Positions 1 to 9,370 of a stretch of 64,000 bases of DNA are shown here, piece by piece. The stretch is from Amorphophallus konjac (taxonomy: Eukaryota; Streptophyta; Magnoliopsida; Alismatales; Araceae), in NCBI GenBank assembly GCA_022559845.1, contig CM040128.1, forward strand, positions 181,332,691 through 181,396,690, given 5' to 3'. Position numbers and translations under genes: made by a program. Each line of letters opens with the position of its first letter. Positions within the stretch are counted from its first letter, which is position 1. The notes below the pieces were generated by a model. It worked only from the letters and a program-made list of their open reading frames with translations, had not been told where the DNA came from and made no database searches.

Positions 1-627
1 ACATTGTTCTTTGTCGACCAGTGACAAGCTCATGGTCGACCACAGGCGAAACCGCGTCCAGAACCAAAATCCAACCGAATTCAGTTTCTGTTGAGAAAAA
101 GCTGCAGGTTGTTGGGCGGTTCAGATGATAAGATTCCGCACGGGATTCAAGGAGAGAATCTTGCTAAGAACCGGTCAAATCTTTTCTAAGATTCTATTTA
201 ATCTTCTCCCTGTTTTTAGCGAGTAATCCAACAGGTTTTGCACTTGCGCGGGAAACAGCTTCGTGCTTAATAAGAACTGGTGCAAAAAGGAGAAGAAAAA
301 GAGAGCGGGGTGTGGAACATAGAGCAGAAGAAAAGGACACCCACGAAGATACTCTGAAAGAGAAAAGGAAGAGTGGCTCTCCGGCAATCAAGAAGCAGCA
401 GAAGACAGAAGTGTTCTTCGGTGCTGCAGAAAGAAGACCTGGCTCAAGGCGTTGCAAGTTCCAGCAACAAGGCAGCTGAAGGCATCCTGCTGGAAGTCCT
501 ACAAGGAGTCTTGCCTTGTTACCTATGTGATTGAGTCCCAAGCTGAACTCTTTAATTACTCTGCTTCAAAAGTCTATGTTCAGCTTTGTTACACCTTTTT
601 CTATTTATCTTTTCATTACATCAAGAG

Positions 628-709
628 TCAAGCTGTGAGGCAGCGGAGTCAAGCTGTGAGGCAGCGGAGTCAAGCTGTGTGTCAGCAGGAACAAGCTGTG
701 TGACAGCGG
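628..709 (+). repeat. CAAGCTGTG / GCAGCGG tandem array in LTR
   Basis: Four consecutive units of about 21 bp, each CAAGCTGTG followed by GCAGCGG or a close variant. The same array lies at 7077-7158 in the 3' LTR. It is open in one frame and reads as SQAVRQR repeats, but it lies in LTR sequence and I do not take it as a gene. Related arrays occur at the corresponding LTR position in elements A and B. Confidence 0.85.
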
Positions 710-763
710 TGTTTGTGTGAGATCAGAAGTTCTCATTTAGTGAAGCCTTGCTCAAGTTGAGCA

Positions 764-810
764 AGGGGTGGACGTAAGTCTCGGGAAGAGACTGAACCAC
801 CTAAAAATCC
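764..810 (+). promoter_or_regulatory. Conserved Sirevirus LTR block GGGTGGACGTA...GAACCACC
   Basis: GGGTGGACGTAAGT, then a spacer, then GAACCACCTAAAAAT. GGTGG and CCACC can pair as a short stem. The block recurs in every Sirevirus LTR of the window: 7213-7259 (E), about 12650-12695 (F) and, on the reverse strand, about 32823-32870 (H), 42270-42315 and 49504-49550 (A), 50875-50925 and 58566-58615 (B). Its function is unknown to me; conservation across diverged families suggests a cis role. Confidence 0.75.
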
Positions 811-991
811 TGTCTTGTGATTTTTCGTGTGGTGTGTGCTCTTATTATTGCTTGCTGTCGCTATAGCTATCAGTTTTATCGTTGCAACCCATAGCTTGCT
901 TAAGGTCTAATCGATTGTTGATTTATAAATTGAAAAAGGGGCTAGATCTATTCACCCCCCCTCTAGATCTATTCAGTCCGTACTTAACACG

Positions 992-1003
992 TGGTATCAG
1001 AGC
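992..1003 (+). other. Primer binding site of E (initiator tRNA-Met type)
   Basis: TGGTATCAGAGC lies 2 bases after the LTR end. It matches the 12-base plant copia primer site complementary to the 3' end of initiator tRNA-Met. Confidence 0.93.
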
Positions 1004-1017
1004 TAGACTCTCCGAAA

Positions 1018-2766
1018 ATGTGGTCTAACAACCAGGAGAGACCTAGCGGACTGAACTCTAGAAGTCTAATGGCTGAGGGACACTTAGTGACTAGACCACC
1101 ATACTTTGATGGAAATGATTACTCATACTGGAAAAATCGTATGCAGGTGTTCTTGAGAGCACAAGATCATGAGATGTGGAGAGTAGTGAGCCACGGACCC
1201 TATGATCTGCCCGAAGACGAGGATACCTGGACCAGAGAACATGTCAGAAAATCAACCATCAACTGGGGAGCTATGAATGTAATGCAATGCGCACTTCATC
1301 CCACGGAGTTCTCAAGAGTCTTACAATGTGCAACAGCCAAGGAGATGTGGGATCGACTCAAGGTCATCTATGAAGGTACGTCAGAGGTAAGGGAGACAAA
1401 AGCAAATATGTTAGTCTCAGAATATGAAATGTTTAGAATGAAAACTGATGAAAACATTTCTGATATGTATGCTAGACTAGTGCAACTAACAAATAGCTTA
1501 AAGAGTCTAGGGAAAACCTACAAGGAGCAAGAGCTAGTGAGAAAAATTTTAAGGTCCCTCACTCCTATGTGGCATACCAAGGCCACAGTCATTGAGGACT
1601 CAAAGAACCTCACTACTATGACTGTGGATGAACTAGTAGGTTCCCTAATGGCCTATGAGGTCAATCTAAAAGGAAAGGAAGAAGAGGGCAAGAAAAAGAA
1701 ACAACTAGCTCTGAAAACTAAAATAGGCACCTCTGAATCATCTGACACTGATGACTCATCTAGCACAGGTGAGGAAACTGGTGAGCTTGTCACGCTAACA
1801 AGAAAGTTCAGAAAGTTTCTGCGGAAGGAAGGTAAGGGATTTAAAAATCCGAAGGGCATGGTAAGAAGGTCACCCCAGTTTCAGTCTGACAAAACTAAAG
1901 CCTCATCTAACAAACTTGCCTGCTACAACTGCAGAAAATCAGGACACATGAAGGCTGAATGTCCAGAGGCTCCTAAGAAATCAAGCTTCAAGTGGAAAGG
2001 CAAGAGACCAAAGGCAATGATAAGCACATGGAGCGAGGAGGAGGAAAGCAGCAAAGAGGAAACAACCTCCGAAGAAGAAGAAGGAAACACATGTCTAATG
2101 GCCAAAGGAGACAGCAACGATCTTGAGGTAACCTCCCCTTTTCAAGATTTTTCTAGTTCAGATTGGGAAGAAGCCTATTCAGACTTACTTGATACATATG
2201 AAATAACAAGAAAGGAAAATAAAAGGTTGAAGAAGAAAGTTAATCAGCTCAATGATGACAGCAACCTAATTACTAACAGAACTAAACTAGAATTGGAAAT
2301 CACCACCTTGCAAAATAAGCTGAATCAACACAAGACAGATGAAGAAAATGTCAAAGAACTATTGGAAGAAAATGAGATACTAAAAAACACAATTGATGAG
2401 TTAAAACTAAAGACTCAAGAATATGAACAGCAAACTAAGTTAACTCAAGAAAGAAACAACTCACTCAAGGAAGAAAACAGTCAACGTCTGAAAGAAATAG
2501 AAAGAATCCAAAGTGAACTAAAAAACAAACAGGAAACATTGGAAAAAATGACTAAGGGTGAAGAAAACTTGAACGCGGTGTTAGGAATAAAAGTAAATTT
2601 TCAGAAAGAGGGGTTAGGATACAACCCAACAGCTAAAAAGGAATTTCAACTAAAAACGTTAAATGAAAAAGCTGACACAAAAGGAAAAGGCCCCCTGATA
2701 AACCTATATCAAAACAAACAAAAGGACATAGCTGAAAGTTCCTCTAAACAGACTAATGTCACCTAG
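1018..2766 (+). CDS. gag: Gag polyprotein of Sirevirus E
   Basis: About 582 codons from the first ATG after the primer site; the open frame runs slightly upstream but has no earlier ATG. Residues about 30-225 form a copia gag domain (DUF4219/UBN2 type): FDGNDYSYWKNRM near the start, then W- and Y-rich helices ending near DELVGSLMAYE. A lysine-rich linker follows, then one CCHC zinc knuckle, CYNCRKSGHMKAEC, at about 302-315 for RNA binding. Acidic runs come next, and a long coiled coil fills about residues 385-520. Gag should assemble the cytoplasmic particle and package RNA. It ends at a single TAG (2764-2766), after which the same frame stays open to 3273. The ORF is intact, in keeping with the near-identical LTRs, so E could supply Gag even though it lacks RT. 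Confidence 0.93.
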   Translation: MWSNNQERPSGLNSRSLMAEGHLVTRPPYFDGNDYSYWKNRMQVFLRAQDHEMWRVVSHGPYDLPEDEDTWTREHVRKSTINWGAMNVMQCALHPTEFSRVLQCATAKEMWDRLKVIYEGTSEVRETKANMLVSEYEMFRMKTDENISDMYARLVQLTNSLKSLGKTYKEQELVRKILRSLTPMWHTKATVIEDSKNLTTMTVDELVGSLMAYEVNLKGKEEEGKKKKQLALKTKIGTSESSDTDDSSSTGEETGELVTLTRKFRKFLRKEGKGFKNPKGMVRRSPQFQSDKTKASSNKLACYNCRKSGHMKAECPEAPKKSSFKWKGKRPKAMISTWSEEEESSKEETTSEEEEGNTCLMAKGDSNDLEVTSPFQDFSSSDWEEAYSDLLDTYEITRKENKRLKKKVNQLNDDSNLITNRTKLELEITTLQNKLNQHKTDEENVKELLEENEILKNTIDELKLKTQEYEQQTKLTQERNNSLKEENSQRLKEIERIQSELKNKQETLEKMTKGEENLNAVLGIKVNFQKEGLGYNPTAKKEFQLKTLNEKADTKGKGPLINLYQNKQKDIAESSSKQTNVT

Positions 2767-3273
2767 GAAGAGAGGAATTCTAAAGGGAAAATGGTCAATC
2801 TACATCAGCTTAAAAACAACAGCCATATCAGACGAGAAGTTCAAATTCACAGAAGTAACCAGACAAACAGAGCATTAAATCATGTTAATAAACCCAGACC
2901 TGTAAAACAAGGTGTCTGGAAACAGGCTGGTCGACAACAGATTCCTCCTATGTCGACCAGAGGGTCTGCCAGAACAGGTACTGGCTTCGGGAGAAACCCT
3001 GGTCGACCACAGACATACCAGATGTCGACCAGACATACAAACAGAACCCACAACTTCTCTCAGCTGAAACAGAATGGAAATTGGAATTTAAGAAAATGGA
3101 CTCAACATAGAGGAACATTAAATCAAAAGGAACACAACCTGAACAAGTTAAGAATCGAAAAGACAAACTGTTCTAACAAAGTTTGGGTTCCCAAGATGTT
3201 GTTACAGCAGTTTCATGATTTCACAAGCTATCTTGGACCCGGGTACCATTGGGGTCCAAAAGTTTCTGTGTAA
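2767..3273 (+). pseudogene. Gag-pol linker tail of E, in frame after gag stop
   Basis: It continues in the gag frame directly after the TAG. The product is basic and Asn/Gln-rich and contains WVPK, a motif typical of the copia gag-pol boundary, followed by GPKVSV. Four GTCGAC palindromes fall inside it (about 2928-3030); their translation makes repeated GRQQ/GRPQ...MSTR segments. The frame ends where the pol deletion begins. It may be reached by readthrough of the single stop, but the stop context is not an obvious plant readthrough signal, so this is inference. Confidence 0.6.
2928..3030. repeat. GTCGAC palindrome cluster inside coding linker of E
   Basis: Four TGTCGACCA/GGTCGACCA-type sites in about 100 bases, the same motif that fills the E LTR (6052-6490) and the 3' internal region (4243-4400). 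Confidence 0.85.
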
Positions 3274-4135
3274 TTTGTGATGCAGGAATGTCAGGCAGTC
3301 ATGCACAACAAGTGGTAAGACCGTTTAGTGCAAAAACTCCATGTAAAATATTCAAAGGTAAGAAACCATCCCTAGCTCATTTTAGAATCTTTGGTGCAAG
3401 GTGTTACATTCATAACAATGATAAGAAAGTCTTGGACAAATCTGAACCTAAGAGCAACTCAGGAATATTCTTGGGCTATTCTGATCGATCAAGAGCCTAT
3501 AGGGTATTTAACACCAGAGATCAAGTGGTTGAAGAACCCCCTCATATTTCATTTGATGAAATTAATGATTTTGGCAAAAATGAACAGGTCAGCAAGGAAG
3601 AAGAAGATGGGGAATTTCAGGATGGCAAAGAAAAACCGATGGAGAATGAAGAAGAACTGAATCAAGAAAGAAATCAAGGTAATTCTAATGACCAAACCAA
3701 AGGAGAGGTCAACTCAGGTAACAATCTTGAAAACTCAAGACTTCTTAGAGATCATCCCTTGGATAACATTATTGGTAGTAGTCATGATCCTAGGAAGACT
3801 AGATCTCAGCTCAAGACCATTAATGAACTAGATCAACTTGCCCTTGTGTCCCAAATAGAGCCCAAATCTGTAGTGAAGATGGATCAGTGCCCAATTTAGT
3901 TTAATCAAATCAGACAATTTTCTACCTTCCATTGTTGAAGAATTGTTGAAGAATCCCCTCATATCTCATTTAGTTTAATAAATGAACTAGATCAACTTGC
4001 TCTTGTGTCCCAAATAGAGCCCAAATCTGTAGTGAAAACCTTAAAGGTTGAATCATGGATAAGTGCCATGCATGAAAAACTAAATCTGTTTGAAAGAAAA
4101 GAAAATCAGTCGTTGTTTATGACTCTCTATCATTT
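3274..4135 (+). pseudogene. pol: Copia pol remnant: integrase C-terminus to RT N-terminus
   Basis: The open frame to 3899 reads KKPSLAHFRIFGARCYIH and then GIFLGYSDRSRAYRVFN. This is the conserved segment that follows the integrase core in copia Pol. An acidic linker follows, then LDQLALVSQIEPKSV, the start of the RT region. After a duplicated stretch, 3981-4135 repeats that start and adds ESWISAMHEKL, the first RT residues. The integrase core (DD35E), protease, RT palm and RNase H are absent. The segment is out of frame with gag. It is a deletion relic with no likely product of its own. Confidence 0.85.
3822..4036 (+). repeat. 56-bp direct duplication in E pol remnant
   Basis: 3822-3877 recurs at 3981-4036 with one mismatch, at the junction into the RT N-terminus. 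It probably marks the template-switch or repair event that created the pol deletion. Confidence 0.8.
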
Positions 4136-5826
4136 CTGCAAATAGTTATGTCAGCTAAGTATCTGCTACTGGTAAGGTTGGGAGTTCAACTGATTACTGA
4201 AGCAAGCCTGCAAGCTCCTGGTACTGCTACTATTTAGCTCTGGTGGTCGACCAACGACCGGGCAGTGGTCGACAACGCCATCAGGACAGGATACTGGACA
4301 GGTTCTGTGGCTGCGCAGATGTCGACAACAGACAGTCCCATGGTCGACAATGGATCTGTACGGAAGCAAATGTCCACTTTAGACAGGTTCCTGGTTGACA
4401 CTAGTTCTGGTAGGGAATCTTCTGGACTGGTTAAACTGTTTGGACTCAGATTCATATTCACTCATTCATCATCATTCATACTTTCCATTCCCTGTGTCTG
4501 TCTATCTCATCCTGGCCAACATTTTTTTTGATTCAGCATGGATTCACAAATTGAGGGGGAGTAAAAGTGTAAACTCATTCCTTGATGAAACATTGAATAA
4601 CCTAACCATATCTTCCAATAAAATCACCAAGGTGATCAATAAGAGTAGAGGTTGAGTGTAGTAATGAAGATTTGGACTGTACTACTTCAATAAATTCAAA
4701 CCATAACTATGATTCTGTCACATGTTTTTGAAGACTTATGATTTTTAGTAGTAAGTCGGTTTCTCTAACTGTGCCCGTGCTGAACAGTTAAATTAAATCC
4801 AAAAATATAGCATGAATGCACGTGGGATACGCCATAACTCTGTCTCCATGGTAGAGCAATGGATTGGATTCTGAGAAACTACTGCCTCCCATCTTAAAAA
4901 AAAATGGATAAAAAATAAGTGAGAGGCATGTGTGTCATGAAGAATCAATCTATCTCTGCTACTATCAAAAATAATTGAGATTGGGCATACTGAGTAACTG
5001 GGGATATTGGCGTCTGATAAACGTATATCTTCACGGATAAAAGGTGTGTCCCAGTTAAAAGTGGAATGGTTAGGCATGCTAAGTAGCCGAGGTTTCTGGC
5101 GTGTAAAAAGCGTGTCTCCTCGTGTAGAAAAGCATGTGATAAACCTGACCACAGCCTTCAAAATGATTCCAAAAAGAAAATTTCAAAATTACTCAAACGA
5201 CAGAAGAAAATGGTTGACCGAAGGCATGGCATGCAAAGAAAAGCTAAAAACACTGTTCAGCTCGCACTGTTAGTCAAACAGCCTCATGAAATCTATTATA
5301 AGTTTGAGAAGTCATATGGAGGAAAATTAGATATGGGGCGCAAGTTTATTGGTACAATACCTTCAAATTCAATGAACCACAAGGCCCACTCTACTTGTTT
5401 ACAAGGTGATCTCTGCTAAGAATGGATAGGTTAAATAAATGCTTCATTAAGGAACGGGCGTACACTTCAATCAATTTCCCCAAAATTCAATTCGGCTGAT
5501 TAAATCCTGACCCTTCGTTTTCTTCATCAAGCTGTTTCTCTACCCTAGGATAAACACCCAGGAGTCTTCGCATTTCATTCTGCTCCACCACCTCCTTTCA
5601 CATCCTGTTCGGAGTGATTATTTTTTGATTTCCCCTCTTTTTGCTGTTGACAAAGGGGGAGAAAGAGTTTGTTGTCCTTGTGCCAAATAATGCCAAGTCT
5701 ACTTATGGTTATGTTATTGTCATCTTACCTTCTCTATGGATGTCTTTGAATAACATATCTTTGAATAACATATCAAATGAATTGTCTGGCTTAAATAATT
5801 GCATGGTTTGTCACAATGACTCATGG
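4136..5826. other. E 3' internal region, no recognisable gene
   Basis: Short open frames only, none with a motif I recognise; an envelope-like gene is expected here in some Sireviruses but I cannot see one. 4243-4400 is a second cluster of GTCGAC sites in both orientations. GGGGGAG tracts occur at about 4555 and 5656-5668, outlying polypurine tracts of the multiple-PPT kind seen in Sireviruses. 4670-5640 is otherwise featureless. Confidence 0.6.
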
Positions 5827-5884
5827 TTGTCATCATCAAAAAGGGGGAGAATGTTGTGCATCCCTTTAGTTTTGATGATGACAA
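5827..5884 (+). promoter_or_regulatory. Polypurine tract of E inside a perfect 15-bp inverted repeat
   Basis: TTGTCATCATCAAAA (5827-5841) and TTTTGATGATGACAA (5870-5884) are exact reverse complements. The 28-base loop holds the polypurine tract AGGGGGAGAA (5842-5851) and the first LTR bases, starting TG at 5852. The PPT primes plus-strand DNA; the repeat would place it in a hairpin loop of the RNA. Confidence 0.85.
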
Positions 5885-7438
5885 AGGATATGTTTAATTG
5901 CTCTTTCAATATAAAGTAATGGACTCATGATAATTTGATGATGACAAAAGATGTGGTTAACTAATTCAATGCAAATCTGATAGTTCAAGTAATTTCAGGT
6001 ATACTGAAGTACTAATGAAGTCAACAGATCAGAGGAAGTTGTCAAGGTTTCTTGTCGACCAGAGTAGTAGTCATTGTCGACCAACGAATCCAACCAAACA
6101 CTGTTCAAGCTATGTTTTCTCTGTACGCGCTCTGGTTGTCGACCAGAGCCCTGCCCGTTGTCAACCACGAAGCAATACAAGCGAATCCAACTCTGTACAG
6201 ACTTTTCCTCCGTACAGACTTTTCCTCTGTACAGACTCTCCTCTGTACAGACTTCGGTGGTTGACCAGTTACTTTTCCGCTGTACAGACTTCTGTGGTCA
6301 ACCAAAGGTCTGCTCGTTGTCGACCACGGAACAGACAGAGCATCAGACAGAATTACCATACATCTGGACATTGCCCCTTGTCGACCAGCGACAGGGCTAT
6401 TGTCAACAATGAGCGATACGAGCATCAGCCTGAAGAACCAGTCGTCTGGACATTGTTCTTTGTCGACCAGTGACAAGCTCATGGTCGACCACAGGCGAAA
6501 CCGCGTCCAGAACCAAAATCCAACCGAATTCAGTTTCTGTTGAGAAAAAGCTGCAGGTTGTTGGGCGGTTCAGATGATAAGATTCCGCACGGGATTCAAG
6601 GAGAGAATCTTGCTAAGAACCGGTCAAATCTTTTCTAAGATTCTATTTAATCTTCTCCCTGTTTTTAGCGAGTAATCCAACAGGTTTTGCACTTGCGTGG
6701 GAAACAGCTTCGTGCTTAATAAGAACTGGTGCAAAAAGGAGAAGAAAAAGAGAGCGGGGTGTGGAACATAGAGCAGAAGAAAAGGACACCCACGAAGATA
6801 CTCTGAAAGAGAAAAGGAAGAGTGGCTCTCCGGCAATCAAGAAGCAGCAGAAGACAGAAGTGTTCTTCGGTGCTGCAGAAAGAAGACCTGGCTCAAGGCG
6901 TTGCAAGTTCCAGCAACAAGGCAGCTGAAGGCATCCTGCTGGAAGTCCTACAGGGAGTCTTGCCTTGTTACCTATGTGATTGAGTCCCAAGCTGAACTCT
7001 TTAATTACTCTGCTTCAAAAGTCTATGTTCAGCTTTGTTACACCTTTTTCTATTTATCTTTTCATTACATCAAGAGTCAAGCTGTGAGGCAGCGGAGTCA
7101 AGCTGTGAGGCAGCGGAGTCAAGCTGTGTGTCAGCAGGAACAAGCTGTGTGACAGCGGTGTTTGTGTGAGATCAGAAGTTCTCATTTAGTGAAGCCTTGC
7201 TCAAGTTGAGCAAGGGGTGGACGTAAGTCTCGGGAAGAGACTGAACCACCTAAAAATCCTGTCTTGTGATTTTTCGTGTGGTGTGTGCTCTTATTATTGC
7301 TTGCTGTCGCTATAGCTATCAGTTTTATCGTTGCAACCCATAGCTTGCTTAAGGTCTAATCGATTGTTGATTTATAAATTGAAAAAGGGGCTAGATCTAT
7401 TCACCCCCCCTCTAGATCTATTCAGTCCGTACTTAACA
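5852..7438 (+). repeat. 3' LTR of element E (1587 bp, TG...CA)
   Basis: It starts TGTTGTGCATCC directly after the polypurine tract and ends TTAACA. It contains a GTCGAC palindrome cluster, four GTACAGACT repeats, the CAAGCTGTG array (7077-7158) and the conserved GGGTGGACGTA block (7213-7259). No clear TATA box was found. Confidence 0.95.
6052..6490. repeat. GTCGAC palindrome array with GTACAGACT repeats in E LTR
   Basis: At least seven TGTCGACCA/GGTCGACCA sites plus GTCAAC/GTTGAC variants lie at irregular spacing. Within them, 6194-6260 carries four tandem CTGTACAGACT units. Spacing is irregular, so this is a dispersed motif array and not a satellite. Confidence 0.85.
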
Positions 7439-7619
7439 CAAGGGTGACATCCACCTCGGAAGTGAGGAATCTACCCATCCCAAGATGTCCACTTTCTGGG
7501 ACCCCTTTGATCCCCATGAGTGGAAACCCCCAAATCTCACAGATAGGACCATCTTGATAGGAATCCATGTGTCACAATCTTTTACATCATGTGGTCAGGC
7601 TAGTCACCTCATTTGTGTC

Positions 7620-7890
7620 ACTCACGCACTAGGACTGATGCATGATAGGTTCACATCTGGGTGTCTAGGCCCCCCCTTTGCAGTCAACCATGTTAGGGAT
7701 CACTCACAAGTCAGAACCCCATTTGAATATCCAGGACCCCCGGCATCGAACACTCCTTTACATGATAGTCTCATCTATGGATGTCCCGGTCCCCCTAGGT
7801 CCATCAGAGTCTACATAACACCATTACATGATATGTCCCTATTTGGTTGTCCAGGACCCCCTTTATCCACTAGTGAACCAACATCCACAA
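7620..7890 (+). repeat. Imperfect about 60-bp tandem repeats beside chromovirus integrase end
   Basis: Four degenerate units share ACATGATA, then TATGGATGTCC-like sequence, then a CAGGACCCCC-like run; in the open frame they read as GCPGPP/YPGPP with TPLHD. They sit immediately upstream of the integrase C-terminal motif. Origin unknown. Confidence 0.6.
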
Positions 7891-8516
7891 GATTGCATGA
7901 GGAAATCCGCAAACGCATTAACAAAAGCAATGGGGTTTATAAAAAGACGGCCGATTCCCACCGCCGCCGCCAGAAGTTTCACGTAGGTGATTATGTGATG
8001 GTAAGAACTGTGAGGCTTTCCCCTGGGAATGTCTCCAAGCTGAGGTCGCGTGGATCAGGCCCCTTCTAGGTCCTAAAGAGGATTGGCACGAACGCTTACG
8101 TGTTGGACCTCCCCGAGGAGTACGGAGTAAGTCTCACATTCAATGTGGCTGACTTGGTGCCATATAGGGGTCCCACGGTGACACCTAGTGAGAATGTTGA
8201 GCATGTTCTACTTCTTGAGAGAGTTACTACCCATAAGAGAGTTCCACCCACCCAGAGGGGCCAACGTGAGCAATTGGAGCGGATATTGAATGAACAGGTT
8301 ACTGCCGTCTGGAGCAAAGGGATGGGCACTACCTTGCTTGGTGGAAAGGACCAGCTATCTTTGGTGGACTTGAGAGCAACCTCGCTATGGCTTCCTCCGC
8401 ATACGATGGATTTTTACTCGACAGAGTCGAGTTCTCTGCAGCCCGGGAGTATGATGGGGACATCGCTTACCACTTCTCACTTCTCCACGGGACCGGATGA
8501 TTGCCATTATGTTTAG
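7884..8516 (+). pseudogene. pol: Ty3/gypsy chromovirus integrase C-terminus with chromodomain relic
   Basis: The frame reads HEEIRKRI, then KFHVGDYVMVR and SKLRSRGSGPF, then after a TAG VLKRIGTNAYVLDLP and FNVADLVPYRG. This is the standard C-terminal integrase segment of plant chromoviruses. A frameshift near 8310 separates QLERILNEQ from GHYLAWWKGP, the core of a chromodomain, which is visible in the next frame. The chromodomain normally targets integration to modified chromatin. The integrase core and all upstream pol are absent; element E ends at 7438 and separates this piece from anything to the left. A broken relic, not expressed as a whole protein. Confidence 0.82.
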
Positions 8517-8758
8517 CTTGATTTCCGAAGACTAGCTATGTATTTTTTATCTTTCCTTGAGTCATTTTGATGTACTTATCTTTATTTTGAGTCATGGTCC
8601 TAAGTCGTCACATTATCTATCTAAGTATGTTAGGCTAGGGAGTCATTTGGGCCCAATTAGATGGGCCTGGCCCATGGGCAACCTCTTCTTTCCTCAACCC
8701 CCTTGCTTATTTGCTTTTAGTAGTTTATCCAAGGACTTTTTGTAAATGTTGGGATTCC

Positions 8759-8766
8759 TATAAATA
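8759..8766 (+). promoter_or_regulatory. TATA box of putative chromovirus LTR
   Basis: TATAAATA in the context CCTATAAATAGGA, about 240 bases after the end of the integrase relic. Confidence 0.5.
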
Positions 8767-8825
8767 GGACCCCAACTCCACTTGAGTTCAGTAATGAAGA
8801 TTTGAAGAATTGAGCATAATTGCAA

Positions 8826-9370
8826 TCTCCCTCTCTCTCTCCTTGGGGCGGATCCCCCTCTCTCTCCTCCCCCTTCTCTCTCTCTCCCAAGGGCAAACCT
8901 GCCCCTTCACCTCCTCTCTCTCTCCTCCACCTCAGCTGCCACCTCCCCCTCCAACCTTTCACCTCCCCTAGGCCACTTAACCCCCATCAATTCCCTCCCC
9001 TTCCCAAGTGACTCTTCCTATTCCCCATACACCTTCCCCACCTCCAATACACCCCTCCCTCTTCCCCAAGCAACCTTCCCACTCCCCCACACCTTCATTC
9101 ACACCCCAAGACCATTCAAACTCCAGCCCCCTCCACCTATTGCGCAAACAGCCACCCCCCCCCTTACACCCTTGCCATGGCCGAACCCCACCTCCACCTC
9201 CACTAGCTTCGGCCCCCACTTCCTCTCCACCCTCCTGCCTCTTCACACCCCTGCTCCACCCCTTCCTCCACTCCCACACAACCCCCCTGCCACCTACGAA
9301 CACCCCCACCCTCTCCACCTCCACCAAACACTAGCCTCCCTTGCCTCCATCCCACCCCCTCTCCTACATC
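8826..9370 (+). repeat. C/T-rich low-complexity tract
   Basis: Over 500 bases dominated by CCCTCTCTCTCC, CCACCTCC and CCCCCAC runs, with no consistent period. Confidence 0.8.

Larger units (their letters stand above)
1..989 (+). repeat. 5' LTR of element E (3' portion only)
   Basis: Matches 6450-7438 at a constant offset of 6449 and ends TTAACA just before the primer binding site. It holds the CAAGCTGTG repeat array, the conserved GGGTGGACGTA...GAACCACC block and the LTR end rich in C and AGATCT. Confidence 0.95.
1..7438 (+). mobile_element. Sirevirus E (Ty1/copia), pol-deleted, 5' end outside window
   Basis: The first 989 bases recur at 6450-7438, so they are the two LTRs of one element whose 5' LTR begins before the window. 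Between them lie a tRNA-iMet type primer site, a complete gag, scraps of integrase and of the RT N-terminus, and two GGGGGAG polypurine tracts before the 3' LTR. Large gag, multiple polypurine tracts and an LTR starting TGTTGTGC are Sirevirus traits. I saw only about two substitutions between the 989 paired LTR bases, so the insertion is recent. Protease, the integrase core and nearly all of RT and RNase H are missing, so it is non-autonomous. Its target-site duplication cannot be checked because the left flank is absent; the right flank begins at 7439. Confidence 0.92.

Noticed and set aside
175..703. Open frames on both strands in the E LTR, repeated at 6624-7152
   Set aside because: They are identical because they sit in the two LTRs. 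They have no known domain, and the forward one is the translation of the CAAGCTGTG array.
4136..5640. Possible envelope-like gene of E
   Set aside because: No frame of useful length, no signal peptide or membrane segment consistent with one, and the region is broken by GTCGAC clusters.
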